Below, piece by piece: positions 24,489 to 32,180 of a DNA stretch of 64,000 nucleotides. The DNA comes from Pleurocapsa minor GSE-CHR-MK 17-07R. GTDB lineage: Bacteria > Chloroflexota > Anaerolineae > Aggregatilineales > Phototrophicaceae. Position numbers and translations under genes: made by a program. Under the pieces are notes generated by a model, which ran no database searches, was not told the origin of the DNA, and saw nothing but the letters and a program-made list of their open reading frames with translations. The stretch lies in assembly GCA_019359125.1 (NCBI GenBank), contig JAHHHY010000012.1, positions 140,487-204,486 on the forward strand, in the 5' to 3' direction. Each line of letters opens with the position of its first letter. The stretch's first letter is position 1.

Positions 24489-24896
24489 ATGGCCGACGGA
24501 CAAGGCACCAAAGACAGCCCGTGGCAGCTCAAGACGCCTCCCGGAACATCCGACTACACCATTTATCGTGACGACAGCCGCCAACCGCCGATTCTGGTGT
24601 GCACCGTGGGCAGCACCGTGCTGCACTATGATGCGCGCTGCATCGAGGATCTGCACGCCATGCTGAAAGCGCACGGCGACTGGATGGAGCTGGGCGCAGC
24701 CGACGAACAGAAAGACGCCAAACCGGGAACGGTCGAGGCCTGGGGCCGCTCGCCAGACAATCCGCTGGGCGGCTGGTATGGCCTGAAGAAGGGCTTTCGC
24801 GGGCGTTTCGGCATGTACATCCCGCCGCTGATGGAGGCGCTGGGCCTGGCCGAACTGGAGCACAACCCGCGCAACAACCGCATGCGCGCAAAGTAA
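24489..24896 (+). CDS. Conserved hypothetical protein (MADGQGTKDSPW type)
   Basis: A 135-residue soluble protein beginning MADGQGTKDSPWQLKTPPG. I recall this N-terminal signature from uncharacterised bacterial proteins but know no function. ATG 24489 is preceded by AAAGGAGAA. The last codons (PRNNRMRAK-stop) lie in a 34-bp sequence repeated with three changes at 25911, where the stop codon is lost. That suggests a truncated second copy beyond the kinase-like gene. A terminator follows at 24917. Confidence 0.7.
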   Translation: MADGQGTKDSPWQLKTPPGTSDYTIYRDDSRQPPILVCTVGSTVLHYDARCIEDLHAMLKAHGDWMELGAADEQKDAKPGTVEAWGRSPDNPLGGWYGLKKGFRGRFGMYIPPLMEALGLAELEHNPRNNRMRAK

Positions 24897-24899
24897 GGC
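24866..24899 (+). repeat. 34-bp direct repeat, copy 1
   Basis: Begins CCCGCGCAACAACCGCATGC. It matches 25911-25944 at 31 of 34 positions. This copy is the 3' end of the preceding gene. Confidence 0.85.
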
Positions 24900-24916
24900 A
24901 GTGATACATTTGCAAG

Positions 24917-24953
24917 AGAAGGTCATCTCCAGCGGAATGGCCTTCTTTTATTT
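24917..24953 (+). terminator. Terminator after the hypothetical gene
   Basis: A 10-bp stem AGAAGGTCAT / ATGGCCTTCT (one G-U pair) is followed by TTTATTT. Confidence 0.75.
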
Positions 24954-24976
24954 CACGGGCGAGACAATGCGCTGAA

Positions 24977-25825
24977 TTAAGCCAGTTCGCTGATGATGGC
25001 TTGCAGTTCATCGGCGACACGTGCCATTGGAGATATCCGCCGGACAGGATCTTTGCTGAGCATGTTATCCACCAGCGTGATAAGACGCGGAGGCACCTGG
25101 GGCTGATGGATAGGCTGATAGTCGTCGTGGATGATCCGGACGATGAGCGCCTGCATATTGCGCGCGCGATCAGCATAAGTTGTGTCGGGTTCCCAAGGGA
25201 AGTGCCCACTGAGTGCATAGTACAGGGTGACACCCAGGGCCCAGATATCCCGTTCGATGGTTGGTGCCGCGCCCTGAAAGCATTCAGGACTCATGTAGGG
25301 CGGATTACCGGGTACAGCCTCTGGATTCTGTTCATAATTGGCAATCGTGAACTCGATAAGCCGGGGTTGATCCTCAATCAGCAGGATATTTTCGGCTGAG
25401 ACATCACAGTGAATGATCTCATGCTGATGGAGGGCTGTCAGCGTACGGGCCATCGAGAGGATCACTGACAGCGCAAATTGTAGGGGTAAGTGACCGACTT
25501 TCTCAATGCGCATGGCAAGGTTTTCGAAATCAAAGGCGGGGTAAACGTGGTAATAGAGGGGATGCTCAAATCCAACATCGAGTAATTCGAGGATATTCAG
25601 TTGCTTCAGCTGGTGAATAAGTTTCTTTTCGTTTTCCATCTTGCGTTGCAGTTTGTCGGCCGCGAGATGTTCAATACCTACCCCAACAGCCCCGACTTCA
25701 GCAATATTGATCGTTCTCAGGGTGACAGGGGTCCGGGTGTGCATGTTGATAGCACGGTAGTAATCCGTTTCGCCCACACGGTGCATATGCTCAATGATGC
25801 GATAGGTATTCGCAATGTTGTTCAT
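24977..25825 (-). CDS. Protein-kinase-fold protein with degraded catalytic motifs (probable pseudokinase)
   Basis: A 282-residue soluble protein of the Hanks Ser/Thr kinase fold. The C-lobe landmarks remain: IIHCDVSAENILL, PYMSPECF, and RDIWALGVTLYYALSG. Catalytic positions are altered. The glycine loop is missing, the VAIK Lys is Arg37 (VTLRTIN), HRD is HCD (139-141, catalytic Asp kept), and the Mg-binding DFG is EFT (158-160, in LIEFTIANY). Phosphotransfer is doubtful and a binding or scaffolding role is more likely. The region is visibly AT-richer than its neighbours and lies between direct repeats, so recent transfer is possible. Confidence 0.85.
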   Translation of the reverse strand: MNNIANTYRIIEHMHRVGETDYYRAINMHTRTPVTLRTINIAEVGAVGVGIEHLAADKLQRKMENEKKLIHQLKQLNILELLDVGFEHPLYYHVYPAFDFENLAMRIEKVGHLPLQFALSVILSMARTLTALHQHEIIHCDVSAENILLIEDQPRLIEFTIANYEQNPEAVPGNPPYMSPECFQGAAPTIERDIWALGVTLYYALSGHFPWEPDTTYADRARNMQALIVRIIHDDYQPIHQPQVPPRLITLVDNMLSKDPVRRISPMARVADELQAIISELA

Positions 25826-25901
25826 AACCGGTCCTGTGTCTCGGGATGGAAAGTGACAATGATTTGCCGCTTATGGATGGGAACTGGCACCATCATAGAC
25901 A

Positions 25902-25944
25902 TTTCGCCAGCCCGCGCAACAATCGTATGCGCGCAAAGGAAGGC
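25902..25944 (+). repeat. Junction repeat: 34-bp copy 2 and 19-bp copy 1
   Basis: 25911-25944 repeats the 3' end of the gene at 24489 (31/34). 25902-25920 (TTTCGCCAGCCCGCGCAAC) is identical to 27284-27302. In the frame of the first gene it encodes SPRNNRMRAK but reads on without a stop, so it looks like the tail of a lost paralogue. Confidence 0.8.
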
Positions 25945-26018
25945 CCGCTCAAATCGCGAATGTCAGCGCCATCTTCAGGAAGTCGTGTCCCTTTTTAACT
26001 TTTCCCTTTTAACTTTCT

Positions 26019-27275
26019 TCATGTCACCGACAGCCACAGGATGCCGATCACCAGCGTGACAATCGTGATCGGCACGCCTGCCTTCAGATACTCCGCAAAC
26101 GTCAGGCGCACGCCGCGCTCCCCCGCGATTTCAGCCACAATCAGATTGGCGACCGAGCCAAGCAGGGTCAGATTGCCGGCCAGCGTGCTGCTCATCGCCA
26201 GCGTCAGCCACGCCAGCTCAGGATTGGGCAGCGACGGCACCACCGGGCGGAACAAGAGCACCGCGGGCACATTCGAAACCAGGTTGCTCAGGCCGGCAGA
26301 AGCCAGGCTGAGCGGCGCGACGCCGCCCGACACCACTGGCGCGATGGCCGCAAACAACCGTTCGCTCAGGCCAGTCGTGGTCAGCGCGCCGGTAATCACA
26401 AACAGGCCCGCGAAAAAAGCCAGCAGGCTCCAGTCGATGTGCAACAGGCGATTCGGCTTCAGCCGCGAGACCAGCAGCAGCGACACGACCGCCAGCGACG
26501 TGCCCGCCGGGGGCAGCCCCACCAGGAACGCCACCAACAGGATGCCCGTCACGATCAGCGTGGAGCGCAGCAGCGGCCGATGCACCTGCGGGGGCGGCAC
26601 CACTGGCATCACCCACGGGCGCGAGAATTCCTGGCGATACACCAGCATGAGTATCAGCCACGCGGCGGCCAGCCCCAGCAGCGCGACCGGCCCCAGACGT
26701 GCCAGAAACGTGACATACGGAATCTCGCTGGCCTGCCCGATGAGCAGGTTCTGCGGGTTGCCAGTGATGGTGGCCGTCGAGCCGATATTTGCGCCGGTCG
26801 CCAGCCCCATCAGGTACGGAATCGGGTCACGCTTTGCGCGCAAGGCGATGTCCAGCACCAGCGGGGTGAACAGCACGCACACCGGGTCATTCAGAAACAG
26901 CGCCGACAGCATGCCACTGGCCACGATGACAAGCGCCAGCAGCATGCGCGCAGATCGCGCAAATTTCAGCACGCGTCCGCCCACCCACGCGAAGAACCCG
27001 GCCAGCCGAAGATTCACATTCAGCACCATCAGCGCGAACAGCAGCACGATCGTGCCCAGGTCGATGGCGTGGAAGGCTTCCTCCTGCCCAATCGCGCCGA
27101 CACCAATCAGCAGACCTGCCCCGGCCACCGCGATGGTGGTGCGGTTCATGCGCGTGCGCGGCACTTTGCCGATGGCGATAAACACGAATAACAGCAGGAT
27201 CAATAGGGCATAAACGATCTGCGCGGGCTGGAGGGGCGTCATGATTTTCCGCTCGTATACGAGAACGGGCATCAT
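26019..27275 (-). CDS. ArsB/DASS-type anion permease
   Basis: A 418-residue integral membrane protein with about 11-12 hydrophobic helices, of the ion-transporter superfamily that includes ArsB, citrate/sulfate carriers and NhaD. Signature segments are the two re-entrant motifs: LFLNDPVCVLFTPLVL with GANIGSTATITGNPQNLLIG, and in the second half GLSNLVSNVPAVLLF with LAGNLTLLGSVANLIVAE. The substrate is uncertain (arsenite, carboxylate or Na+); no arsR, arsA or arsC is adjacent. The first of two adjacent ATGs has AAAGGATT 5 nt upstream. Confidence 0.85.
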   Translation of the reverse strand: MMPVLVYERKIMTPLQPAQIVYALLILLLFVFIAIGKVPRTRMNRTTIAVAGAGLLIGVGAIGQEEAFHAIDLGTIVLLFALMVLNVNLRLAGFFAWVGGRVLKFARSARMLLALVIVASGMLSALFLNDPVCVLFTPLVLDIALRAKRDPIPYLMGLATGANIGSTATITGNPQNLLIGQASEIPYVTFLARLGPVALLGLAAAWLILMLVYRQEFSRPWVMPVVPPPQVHRPLLRSTLIVTGILLVAFLVGLPPAGTSLAVVSLLLVSRLKPNRLLHIDWSLLAFFAGLFVITGALTTTGLSERLFAAIAPVVSGGVAPLSLASAGLSNLVSNVPAVLLFRPVVPSLPNPELAWLTLAMSSTLAGNLTLLGSVANLIVAEIAGERGVRLTFAEYLKAGVPITIVTLVIGILWLSVT

Positions 27276-27283
27276 GATAATCC

Positions 27284-27302
27284 TTTCGCCAGCCCGCGCA
27301 AC
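27284..27302 (+). repeat. 19-bp direct repeat, copy 2
   Basis: Identical to 25902-25920. The two copies bracket the permease gene. Confidence 0.85.
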
Positions 27303-27312
27303 GGACGGTTTC

Positions 27313-27341
27313 TTGATTTTAGAACATAAATTCTATATAAT
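27313..27341 (+). promoter_or_regulatory. Promoter of the radical SAM gene (leaderless transcript)
   Basis: TTGATT (27313-27318), 17-nt spacer, TATAAT (27336-27341). The start ATG is at 27348, where transcription should begin, so the mRNA is probably leaderless. Confidence 0.75.
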
Positions 27342-27347
27342 GAGTGC

Positions 27348-28529
27348 ATGACGAACTTCAGCATTGCCCCCGACACGATGACAAAACTGACGCGCATGGG
27401 CGACGTCACCTTTTTCGAGCCTGCCGGTGATTCCCCGCACGAGGAGCGTCATGCGCGCCACAAACGCGCGCCGCAGGAATTTCAGTCACGCGGGCTGGAA
27501 GACTGCATCTCGCAGGTGTCCACGCCGACCGGGGCAAAGCCTATCCTCAAATCGATGCTGACAACCGCCTGCGAGCGCAACTGCTTTTACTGCCCGTTTC
27601 GCGCTGGCCGCACCCGCACCGAGCGCATCACCATCTCGCCGGATGACATGGCCCACGCGACCGACGCGCTGGCCCGCGCCGGCAAGATCACCGGCATTTT
27701 TTTGTCGTCCGGCATCATCAAAGGCAGCGTGACCACGCAGGACAAGATCATCGACACGGCCGAAATCCTGCGCCGGAAATATCGCTATCGCGGCTACATT
27801 CACCTGAAGGTCATGCCCGGCGCGGAAGAAGCCCAGCTTTATCGCTCGATGCAGCTGGCAGACCGCGTCAGCATCAATCTCGAAGGTCCGACCGTCGAGC
27901 GTCTCGCTGCCCTGGCGCCCAAAAAGGAATTCGACCGCGAGCTGCTGGGGCTGCTGCATGTGGCCGCCAAAATCCGCCGCGAGCATCCACACGAACGGCT
28001 GGCGCGGCCGGTCACGCAGTTTGTGGTCGGCGCAGTCGGCGATACCGACGCCGAGCTGCTCACGCTGACCAGCCAGTTGTATGCGCGGCTGGGGCTGGCG
28101 CGGGCGTACTATTCGGCCTTTGAACCTGTCTTGCAGACGCCGCTGGAAAACACCCGCCCCACCGAGCCGCTGCGCGAACGCCGTCTGTACCAGTCCAGCT
28201 TTCTGCTGCGCGATTACGGCTGGGATGTCGAGGACCTGCCGTTTGTCGACGCGGGCAATCTGCGCCAGGATGTCGACCCCAAGACTGCCTGGGCGGATAT
28301 CCATCTGAAACAGGCGCCCATCGACCTGGCGACTGCCGAGCGCCATGACCTGCTGCGCGTGCCCGGCATCGGCCCCAGATACGCCGACCTGATCGTTCAG
28401 GCGCGCGGCCGCGGCAGGCTGACTGACCTGAACGACCTGCGCAGGCTGGGCATCGCCGCGCCCGAAAAAGCCGCGCCCTATATTCTGCTGGGCGGCCGCG
28501 CCGTCCCCGTGCAGCAAAGCCTGTTCTGA
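27348..28529 (+). CDS. Putative DNA modification/repair radical SAM protein with C-terminal HhH
   Basis: A 393-residue radical SAM enzyme. The [4Fe-4S] cluster ligands are Cys75, Cys79 and Cys82 (CERNCFYC). The N-terminal segment RMGDVTFFEPAG and the C-terminal helix-hairpin-helix (LLRVPGIGPRYADLIVQARGRG, ~335-360) match a family annotated as putative DNA modification/repair radical SAM proteins. In many genomes that family is paired with a uracil-DNA-glycosylase-like partner; none is adjacent here. The reaction is not established. No Shine-Dalgarno is present and the promoter ends 6 nt before the ATG. Confidence 0.9.
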   Translation: MTNFSIAPDTMTKLTRMGDVTFFEPAGDSPHEERHARHKRAPQEFQSRGLEDCISQVSTPTGAKPILKSMLTTACERNCFYCPFRAGRTRTERITISPDDMAHATDALARAGKITGIFLSSGIIKGSVTTQDKIIDTAEILRRKYRYRGYIHLKVMPGAEEAQLYRSMQLADRVSINLEGPTVERLAALAPKKEFDRELLGLLHVAAKIRREHPHERLARPVTQFVVGAVGDTDAELLTLTSQLYARLGLARAYYSAFEPVLQTPLENTRPTEPLRERRLYQSSFLLRDYGWDVEDLPFVDAGNLRQDVDPKTAWADIHLKQAPIDLATAERHDLLRVPGIGPRYADLIVQARGRGRLTDLNDLRRLGIAAPEKAAPYILLGGRAVPVQQSLF

Positions 28530-28537
28530 CGCCAGAT

Positions 28538-28559
28538 TAATCAAATCCAGATTTGATTA
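28538..28559. promoter_or_regulatory. Operator-like 22-bp dyad upstream of etfBA
   Basis: TAATCAAATC-CA-GATTTGATTA: perfect 10-bp arms, 2-bp centre. It is AT-rich and lacks a T-run, so it looks like a repressor site rather than a terminator. It is 69 bases upstream of the etfB start. Confidence 0.5.
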
Positions 28560-28627
28560 TTGCAGCAGCACCTCCCCTGGGATACACTTTCGGCAGTTTG
28601 GAAGATAACCTTTTTCAGGAGGATGCC

Positions 28628-29407
28628 TTGCACGTCGTTGCATTTACGCGCAGCACACCAGACACCGCTGCCAAAGTCGAAGTAGGGGCAAACGGACAGC
28701 CCACGTGGGGAGACGCCGCCACCGTCGTCAATCCGTGGGATGAATATGCACTGGAGGAAGCCATCCTGCAGGCCGAAGCGACCAGCGGCCAGGCGACCGT
28801 AATCGCGCTGGGAGACGAGCTGCACAACGAGGCGCTCAAGCACAGCCTGGCGATGGGCCTGAACGCGGCCATCCGCGTGGAAGACGCCGCGCTGAACACC
28901 GGCGATGCGCTGGCCGCCGCCTCTGCCGCCGCCGCAGCCGTGAAGAAGCTGGGCGATGTGAAGCTGGTCATCTGCGGCAAAGAGGCCGTGGACACCGGCA
29001 CCGATCAGCATATCTTCCAGATGGCGCGCAAGCTGGGCTGGACGCTGCTGTCGAATGTCTCGAAAATTCTGTCGGTGGACGAGGCGGCAGGCACGATTCG
29101 CGTCGAGCGCCAGATCGAACAGGGCAAACAGGTCGTCAGCGCCGCGCTGCCGGCCGTGCTCACGGTGACCAAAGAGATCAACGAGCCGCGCTATCCATCC
29201 TTCATCGGCATTCGCAAGGCCTCGAAAGCGACGATTCCCGTGTGGTCACTGGCAGACCTGGCCGCCGAGGTTCCCTCCGCAGGCGTCAGCGTGACCGGCT
29301 ACCGCAATCTGCCGCCGCGCGATGTCAAGCTGGAGATGCTGTCCGGCACGCCCGAAGAAATGGCCGCGAAGCTGGTCGATCTGCTGATTGAAGAGAAGGT
29401 GCTGTAA
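28628..29407 (+). CDS. etfB: Electron transfer flavoprotein beta subunit
   Basis: A 259-residue ETF beta. It binds AMP and, with EtfA, carries electrons from acyl-CoA dehydrogenases to the quinone pool. Diagnostic segments: NPWDEYALEEAILQAE, the AMP-binding VKLVICGKEAVDTGTDQ, and VTKEINEPRYPSFIGIRKASKATI. The start is TTG 28628, 5 nt after a perfect AGGAGG (28617-28622); the ATG at 28623 is out of frame. The stop TAA overlaps the etfA ATG by one base. Confidence 0.95.
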   Translation: MHVVAFTRSTPDTAAKVEVGANGQPTWGDAATVVNPWDEYALEEAILQAEATSGQATVIALGDELHNEALKHSLAMGLNAAIRVEDAALNTGDALAAASAAAAAVKKLGDVKLVICGKEAVDTGTDQHIFQMARKLGWTLLSNVSKILSVDEAAGTIRVERQIEQGKQVVSAALPAVLTVTKEINEPRYPSFIGIRKASKATIPVWSLADLAAEVPSAGVSVTGYRNLPPRDVKLEMLSGTPEEMAAKLVDLLIEEKVL

Positions 29408-30447
29408 TGACGACCGTATTTGCATTTATCGAGACCTTTAAAGGCGTCGCGTCGCCTGCAAGCTGGGAAGCCGTCGCCGCCGCAAAGATGATCGCCGGGG
29501 CGGGCGGCGCCAGCGTGACCGCGCTGGTGTTTGGCGAGAATGCCTCGGCCGTGGCGTCGCAGGCCGCCCAGTATGGCGCGAACGCGGCACTGGTATGCGA
29601 GGATGCCACGCTGGCACAGTTTCGCCTGGAGCCGTTCGCCGCGCTGCTGACTGCGCTCGTGAATGAGCACAAGCCCGTAGCTGTCGTGGCCGTCTCCAGC
29701 AGCCGGGCACGCGAGCTGCTGGCCGCCAGCGCCGCTGATACCAACAGCCCGATGCTGAGCGAAGTGGCTGCGCTGACCGTGGGCGCGGACGGCAAACTGT
29801 CCGCAGAGCGCGCCGTGTATGCGGGCAAGGTCATCAGCGATGTGGCCGTGACCGGCGGCGGCACACAGTTCGTCACGCTGCGTTCGCGCGCTTTCAAGGC
29901 CGCCACGCCGGATGCCAGCGCGCAGGCCGCAGTGACGACGGTCGCGCCTGCCCTGAGCGAAGACCAGATTCCCACAAAGATCGAGTCGTTTGAAGAAGAA
30001 GTCGGCAAGGTCAGCCTGAGCGACGCCGCCATCATCGTCAGCGGTGGCCGCGCTATGGCCAACAATCCGAAGGACGCCCCGGCAGGCACAGCCGACGCCG
30101 CCGTGTGGAAGGCGCAGGACGGCTTCGCGCATACCATCCAGCCGCTGGCCGAAGCGCTGGGCGGGGCCGTGGGCGCCAGCCGCGCCGCCGTCGATGCGGG
30201 CTATATTCCGTATGCCCACCAGGTCGGCCAGACCGGCAAGGTGGTCGCGCCTGACCTGTATATCGCGGCGGGCATCAGCGGCGCCATCCAGCATCAGGCG
30301 GGCATGCGCACCAGCAAGGTGATCGTTGCCATCAACAAGGACCCGGAAGCGCCGATTTTCAAGATGGCGCGTTTCGGCCTGGTCGGGGACCTGTATGCCA
30401 TCGTGCCGGCCATCACCGCCGAAGTGAAGCGTCGCCTGGGGAAATAG
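29407..30447 (+). CDS. etfA: Electron transfer flavoprotein alpha subunit
   Basis: A 346-residue ETF alpha. The N-terminal domain pairs with EtfB. The C-terminal FAD domain has the family signature AIIVSGGRAM, then VGASRAAVDAGYIPYAHQVGQTGKVVAPDLYIAAGISGAIQHQAGM, and IVAINKDPEAPIFKMARFGLVGDLYAIVP. It is the acceptor for the acyl-CoA dehydrogenase at 20424. Translationally coupled to etfB (overlap TAATG). Confidence 0.96.
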   Translation: MTTVFAFIETFKGVASPASWEAVAAAKMIAGAGGASVTALVFGENASAVASQAAQYGANAALVCEDATLAQFRLEPFAALLTALVNEHKPVAVVAVSSSRARELLAASAADTNSPMLSEVAALTVGADGKLSAERAVYAGKVISDVAVTGGGTQFVTLRSRAFKAATPDASAQAAVTTVAPALSEDQIPTKIESFEEEVGKVSLSDAAIIVSGGRAMANNPKDAPAGTADAAVWKAQDGFAHTIQPLAEALGGAVGASRAAVDAGYIPYAHQVGQTGKVVAPDLYIAAGISGAIQHQAGMRTSKVIVAINKDPEAPIFKMARFGLVGDLYAIVPAITAEVKRRLGK

Positions 30448-30519
30448 GGTTCAGGACACATGCTGTTACATGGGCGGATGGTGTCTTTCCGCCCATGCGT
30501 TCATAACAATGTTCTCGCT

Positions 30520-30543
30520 GGGCGCCTCGCGAGGCGCTCCTAC
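30520..30543. repeat. Palindromic repeat (GCGCCTCGCGAGGCGC core)
   Basis: A 16-bp perfect core at 30522-30537, with CCTAC on the right as in the copy at 14608 (half-site GTAGGnGC). Confidence 0.75.
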
Positions 30544-30625
30544 AACGGCCGGCCTGACGGCCATTCATGACCTGCCTTTAAGCCGATTCCATACAAGTGC
30601 ATTTCCATCCAATGAGGTCGCAGGC

Positions 30626-30650
30626 GTAGGGGCGCATCGCGATGCGCCCG
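30626..30650. repeat. Palindromic repeat (GGGCGCATCG core)
   Basis: A 20-bp perfect palindrome (30630-30649) preceded by GTAG, the same left edge as the copy at 14608. Confidence 0.8.
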
Positions 30651-30728
30651 CGGTTAGGCCATATTTCCTCTATTCTTACCCCACCCATACCCCCAATAGA
30701 TGACCCTTTCCGAACCCTCAGACTCTGC

Positions 30729-30734
30729 TATACT
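30729..30734 (+). promoter_or_regulatory. -10 element of ssrA
   Basis: TATACT, 15 nt before the mature 5' end of tmRNA. The -35 region is poor. Confidence 0.5.
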
Positions 30735-30749
30735 GTCTATTGTCAACAC

Positions 30750-31130
30750 GGGGGTGACATAGACTCGACGTGGGAGTTTGGTCTCGTGTGGCAGGCCGCA
30801 GCGCCTAACTGCGTTAAAATGGGCAAAACTTTAGGTGCCAACAACACCAACACTGCCTACGCTTACGCCGCCTAGTCGGCTAAAGTAAAGGTGTTGGGCC
30901 ACAGTAGCCCAACCGTCCGTCACCATCGGCCCTATCCGGGGGTGTAACGGGCGTCACCAATGATAGGGTGCTTCTGTGCCACGCCGATACGCGCAGACTA
31001 AGATTATCGGCTAGGTGGGTGTGTACCGGGTTGATCGGGGCTGCACACACCGAAAACTAACGATCAACTAAGCCTGTAGAAGCACGTTATTGGCTCTTAT
31101 CGGACCGCGGGGCAGTACCGCGCACCTCCA
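30750..31130 (+). ncRNA. ssrA: Transfer-messenger RNA (tmRNA)
   Basis: Rescues stalled ribosomes and tags the nascent peptide for proteolysis. The ends pair as a tRNA-like acceptor: 5' GGGGGTG with 3' CACCTCC (one G-U), then A. The tag frame reads ANNTNTAYAYAA before TAG (codons start about 30838), ending in the -AA degron. GACTCGACG near the 5' end is the usual conserved segment. Several pseudoknot-like stems follow. The T arm reads CGCGG-GGCAGTA-CCGCG, without the usual TTC. CCA is not encoded. Length 381 nt. A terminator follows within 4 bases. Confidence 0.95.
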
Positions 31131-31133
31131 CTG

Positions 31134-31171
31134 AAACGCCACCAGCGACCCTGTTCCCCGGTGGCGTTTTT
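31134..31171 (+). terminator. ssrA terminator
   Basis: Stem AAACGCCACC / GGTGGCGTTT (31134-31143, 31160-31169) followed by TT. Confidence 0.85.
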
Positions 31172-31252
31172 GATTCCCTCGAAAGTGCTGCCATCGTTTG
31201 CTACACTGAAGGCACATCATCTGTGCTTCGTCGGCCTTATCGGAATTCGCGT

Positions 31253-32080
31253 ATGCATCGTGCACTCATTCGTACCTCTGGAATCATTCTGCTGCTGGCT
31301 GTGCTGGCGGCCTGCAATATGTTTGCCCCTGAGGCAGGCCAGCAGACGCTGTCGGCAGAGCGCGACCTGCGCGGCACCGAAGTCGCCATCGCCCGGCTGA
31401 CGGCCACGCCCATCAATGACCGCCTGAATGTGACGCTGGAAGGCGCGCTGACGGCGCTGGCGCGTTCGCATGGGCAGACCACCCGCATCGCCGCGACCCT
31501 GCAGGCGCTGGGCACACCGTTTGTGGACAGCCGCTTCGTCACCCCGGCCGCGCTGGATAATGACGCGTCTGTCGCCGGGCAAACCGGGCTGGCCAGCTCC
31601 GGACAGACAAATATCCAGCAGCCCGTTATCCCAGTGGTCGAGCCGACCATCATCGGCCAGGGCGCCGCGCAGGGCAATGCCAGCGATCTGGTGCCACCCA
31701 CGCCCACGCCGTTTGTGGAAGGGGCCACGCTGGAACCCTCAACAGTCGGCCTGTCTGACGTGGTGACAGCGCAGGCCGTGGGCGCCGACGACTGCGCCCT
31801 GTCGCCCATCAGCGAGTTTCCCGCAACCACCGAGGGCGTGTACGTGGTGGCGCGGGCGCAGAACCTCAGCCCGGCCAATCTGCTCACGGCGCGCTTCCTG
31901 CTCAACGGCGTGGAGCAGGTCTTTTACACCTGGTCCCCATCATTCAACATCGCCCAGGGCTGCATCTGGTTTTACATGCCTGCGGCAGACGTCACCGCGC
32001 TGGCTGGCACCTGGACGGCGCAGATCGATATCGACGGCGCGGCGGGCGTGCAGGTGCCTTTTACCGTATTCGCCGCCTGA
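31253..32080 (+). CDS. Predicted lipoprotein
   Basis: A 275-residue protein. An N-terminal signal (residues 1-20) ends in the lipobox LAAC, so Cys21 should be lipidated after export. The middle is low-complexity and Pro/Thr-rich (PPTPTPFVEGATLEP). A C-terminal domain of ~100 residues begins at DDCALSPISEF and contains a beta-rich pattern ending GTWTAQIDIDGAAGVQVPFTVFAA. Two Cys there (DDCAL, QGCIW) may form a disulfide. I recognise no family. ATG 31253 is chosen because the signal peptide starts there. Confidence 0.75.
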   Translation: MHRALIRTSGIILLLAVLAACNMFAPEAGQQTLSAERDLRGTEVAIARLTATPINDRLNVTLEGALTALARSHGQTTRIAATLQALGTPFVDSRFVTPAALDNDASVAGQTGLASSGQTNIQQPVIPVVEPTIIGQGAAQGNASDLVPPTPTPFVEGATLEPSTVGLSDVVTAQAVGADDCALSPISEFPATTEGVYVVARAQNLSPANLLTARFLLNGVEQVFYTWSPSFNIAQGCIWFYMPAADVTALAGTWTAQIDIDGAAGVQVPFTVFAA

Positions 32081-32180
32081 CCACACGTGCAGTATCGTTC
32101 AGACCGCCGTGCACGTATCATTCACAAAGTGAACGTCTGCGGCCTCCCGCTTTGTCAATCCATTCAGAAAGTGACCTGCC

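Larger units (their letters stand above)
30448..30749 (+). other. Gene-free region with two palindromic repeats, upstream of ssrA
   Basis: About 300 bases with no credible gene. It holds two members of the GGGGC-type palindrome family (30520 and 30626) and the ssrA promoter. Nothing else is recognised. Confidence 0.6.

Noticed and set aside
30520..30650. Closely spaced palindromes as a CRISPR remnant
   Set aside because: The repeats are self-complementary with different centres, there are only two of them, and no regular spacers or cas genes are present.
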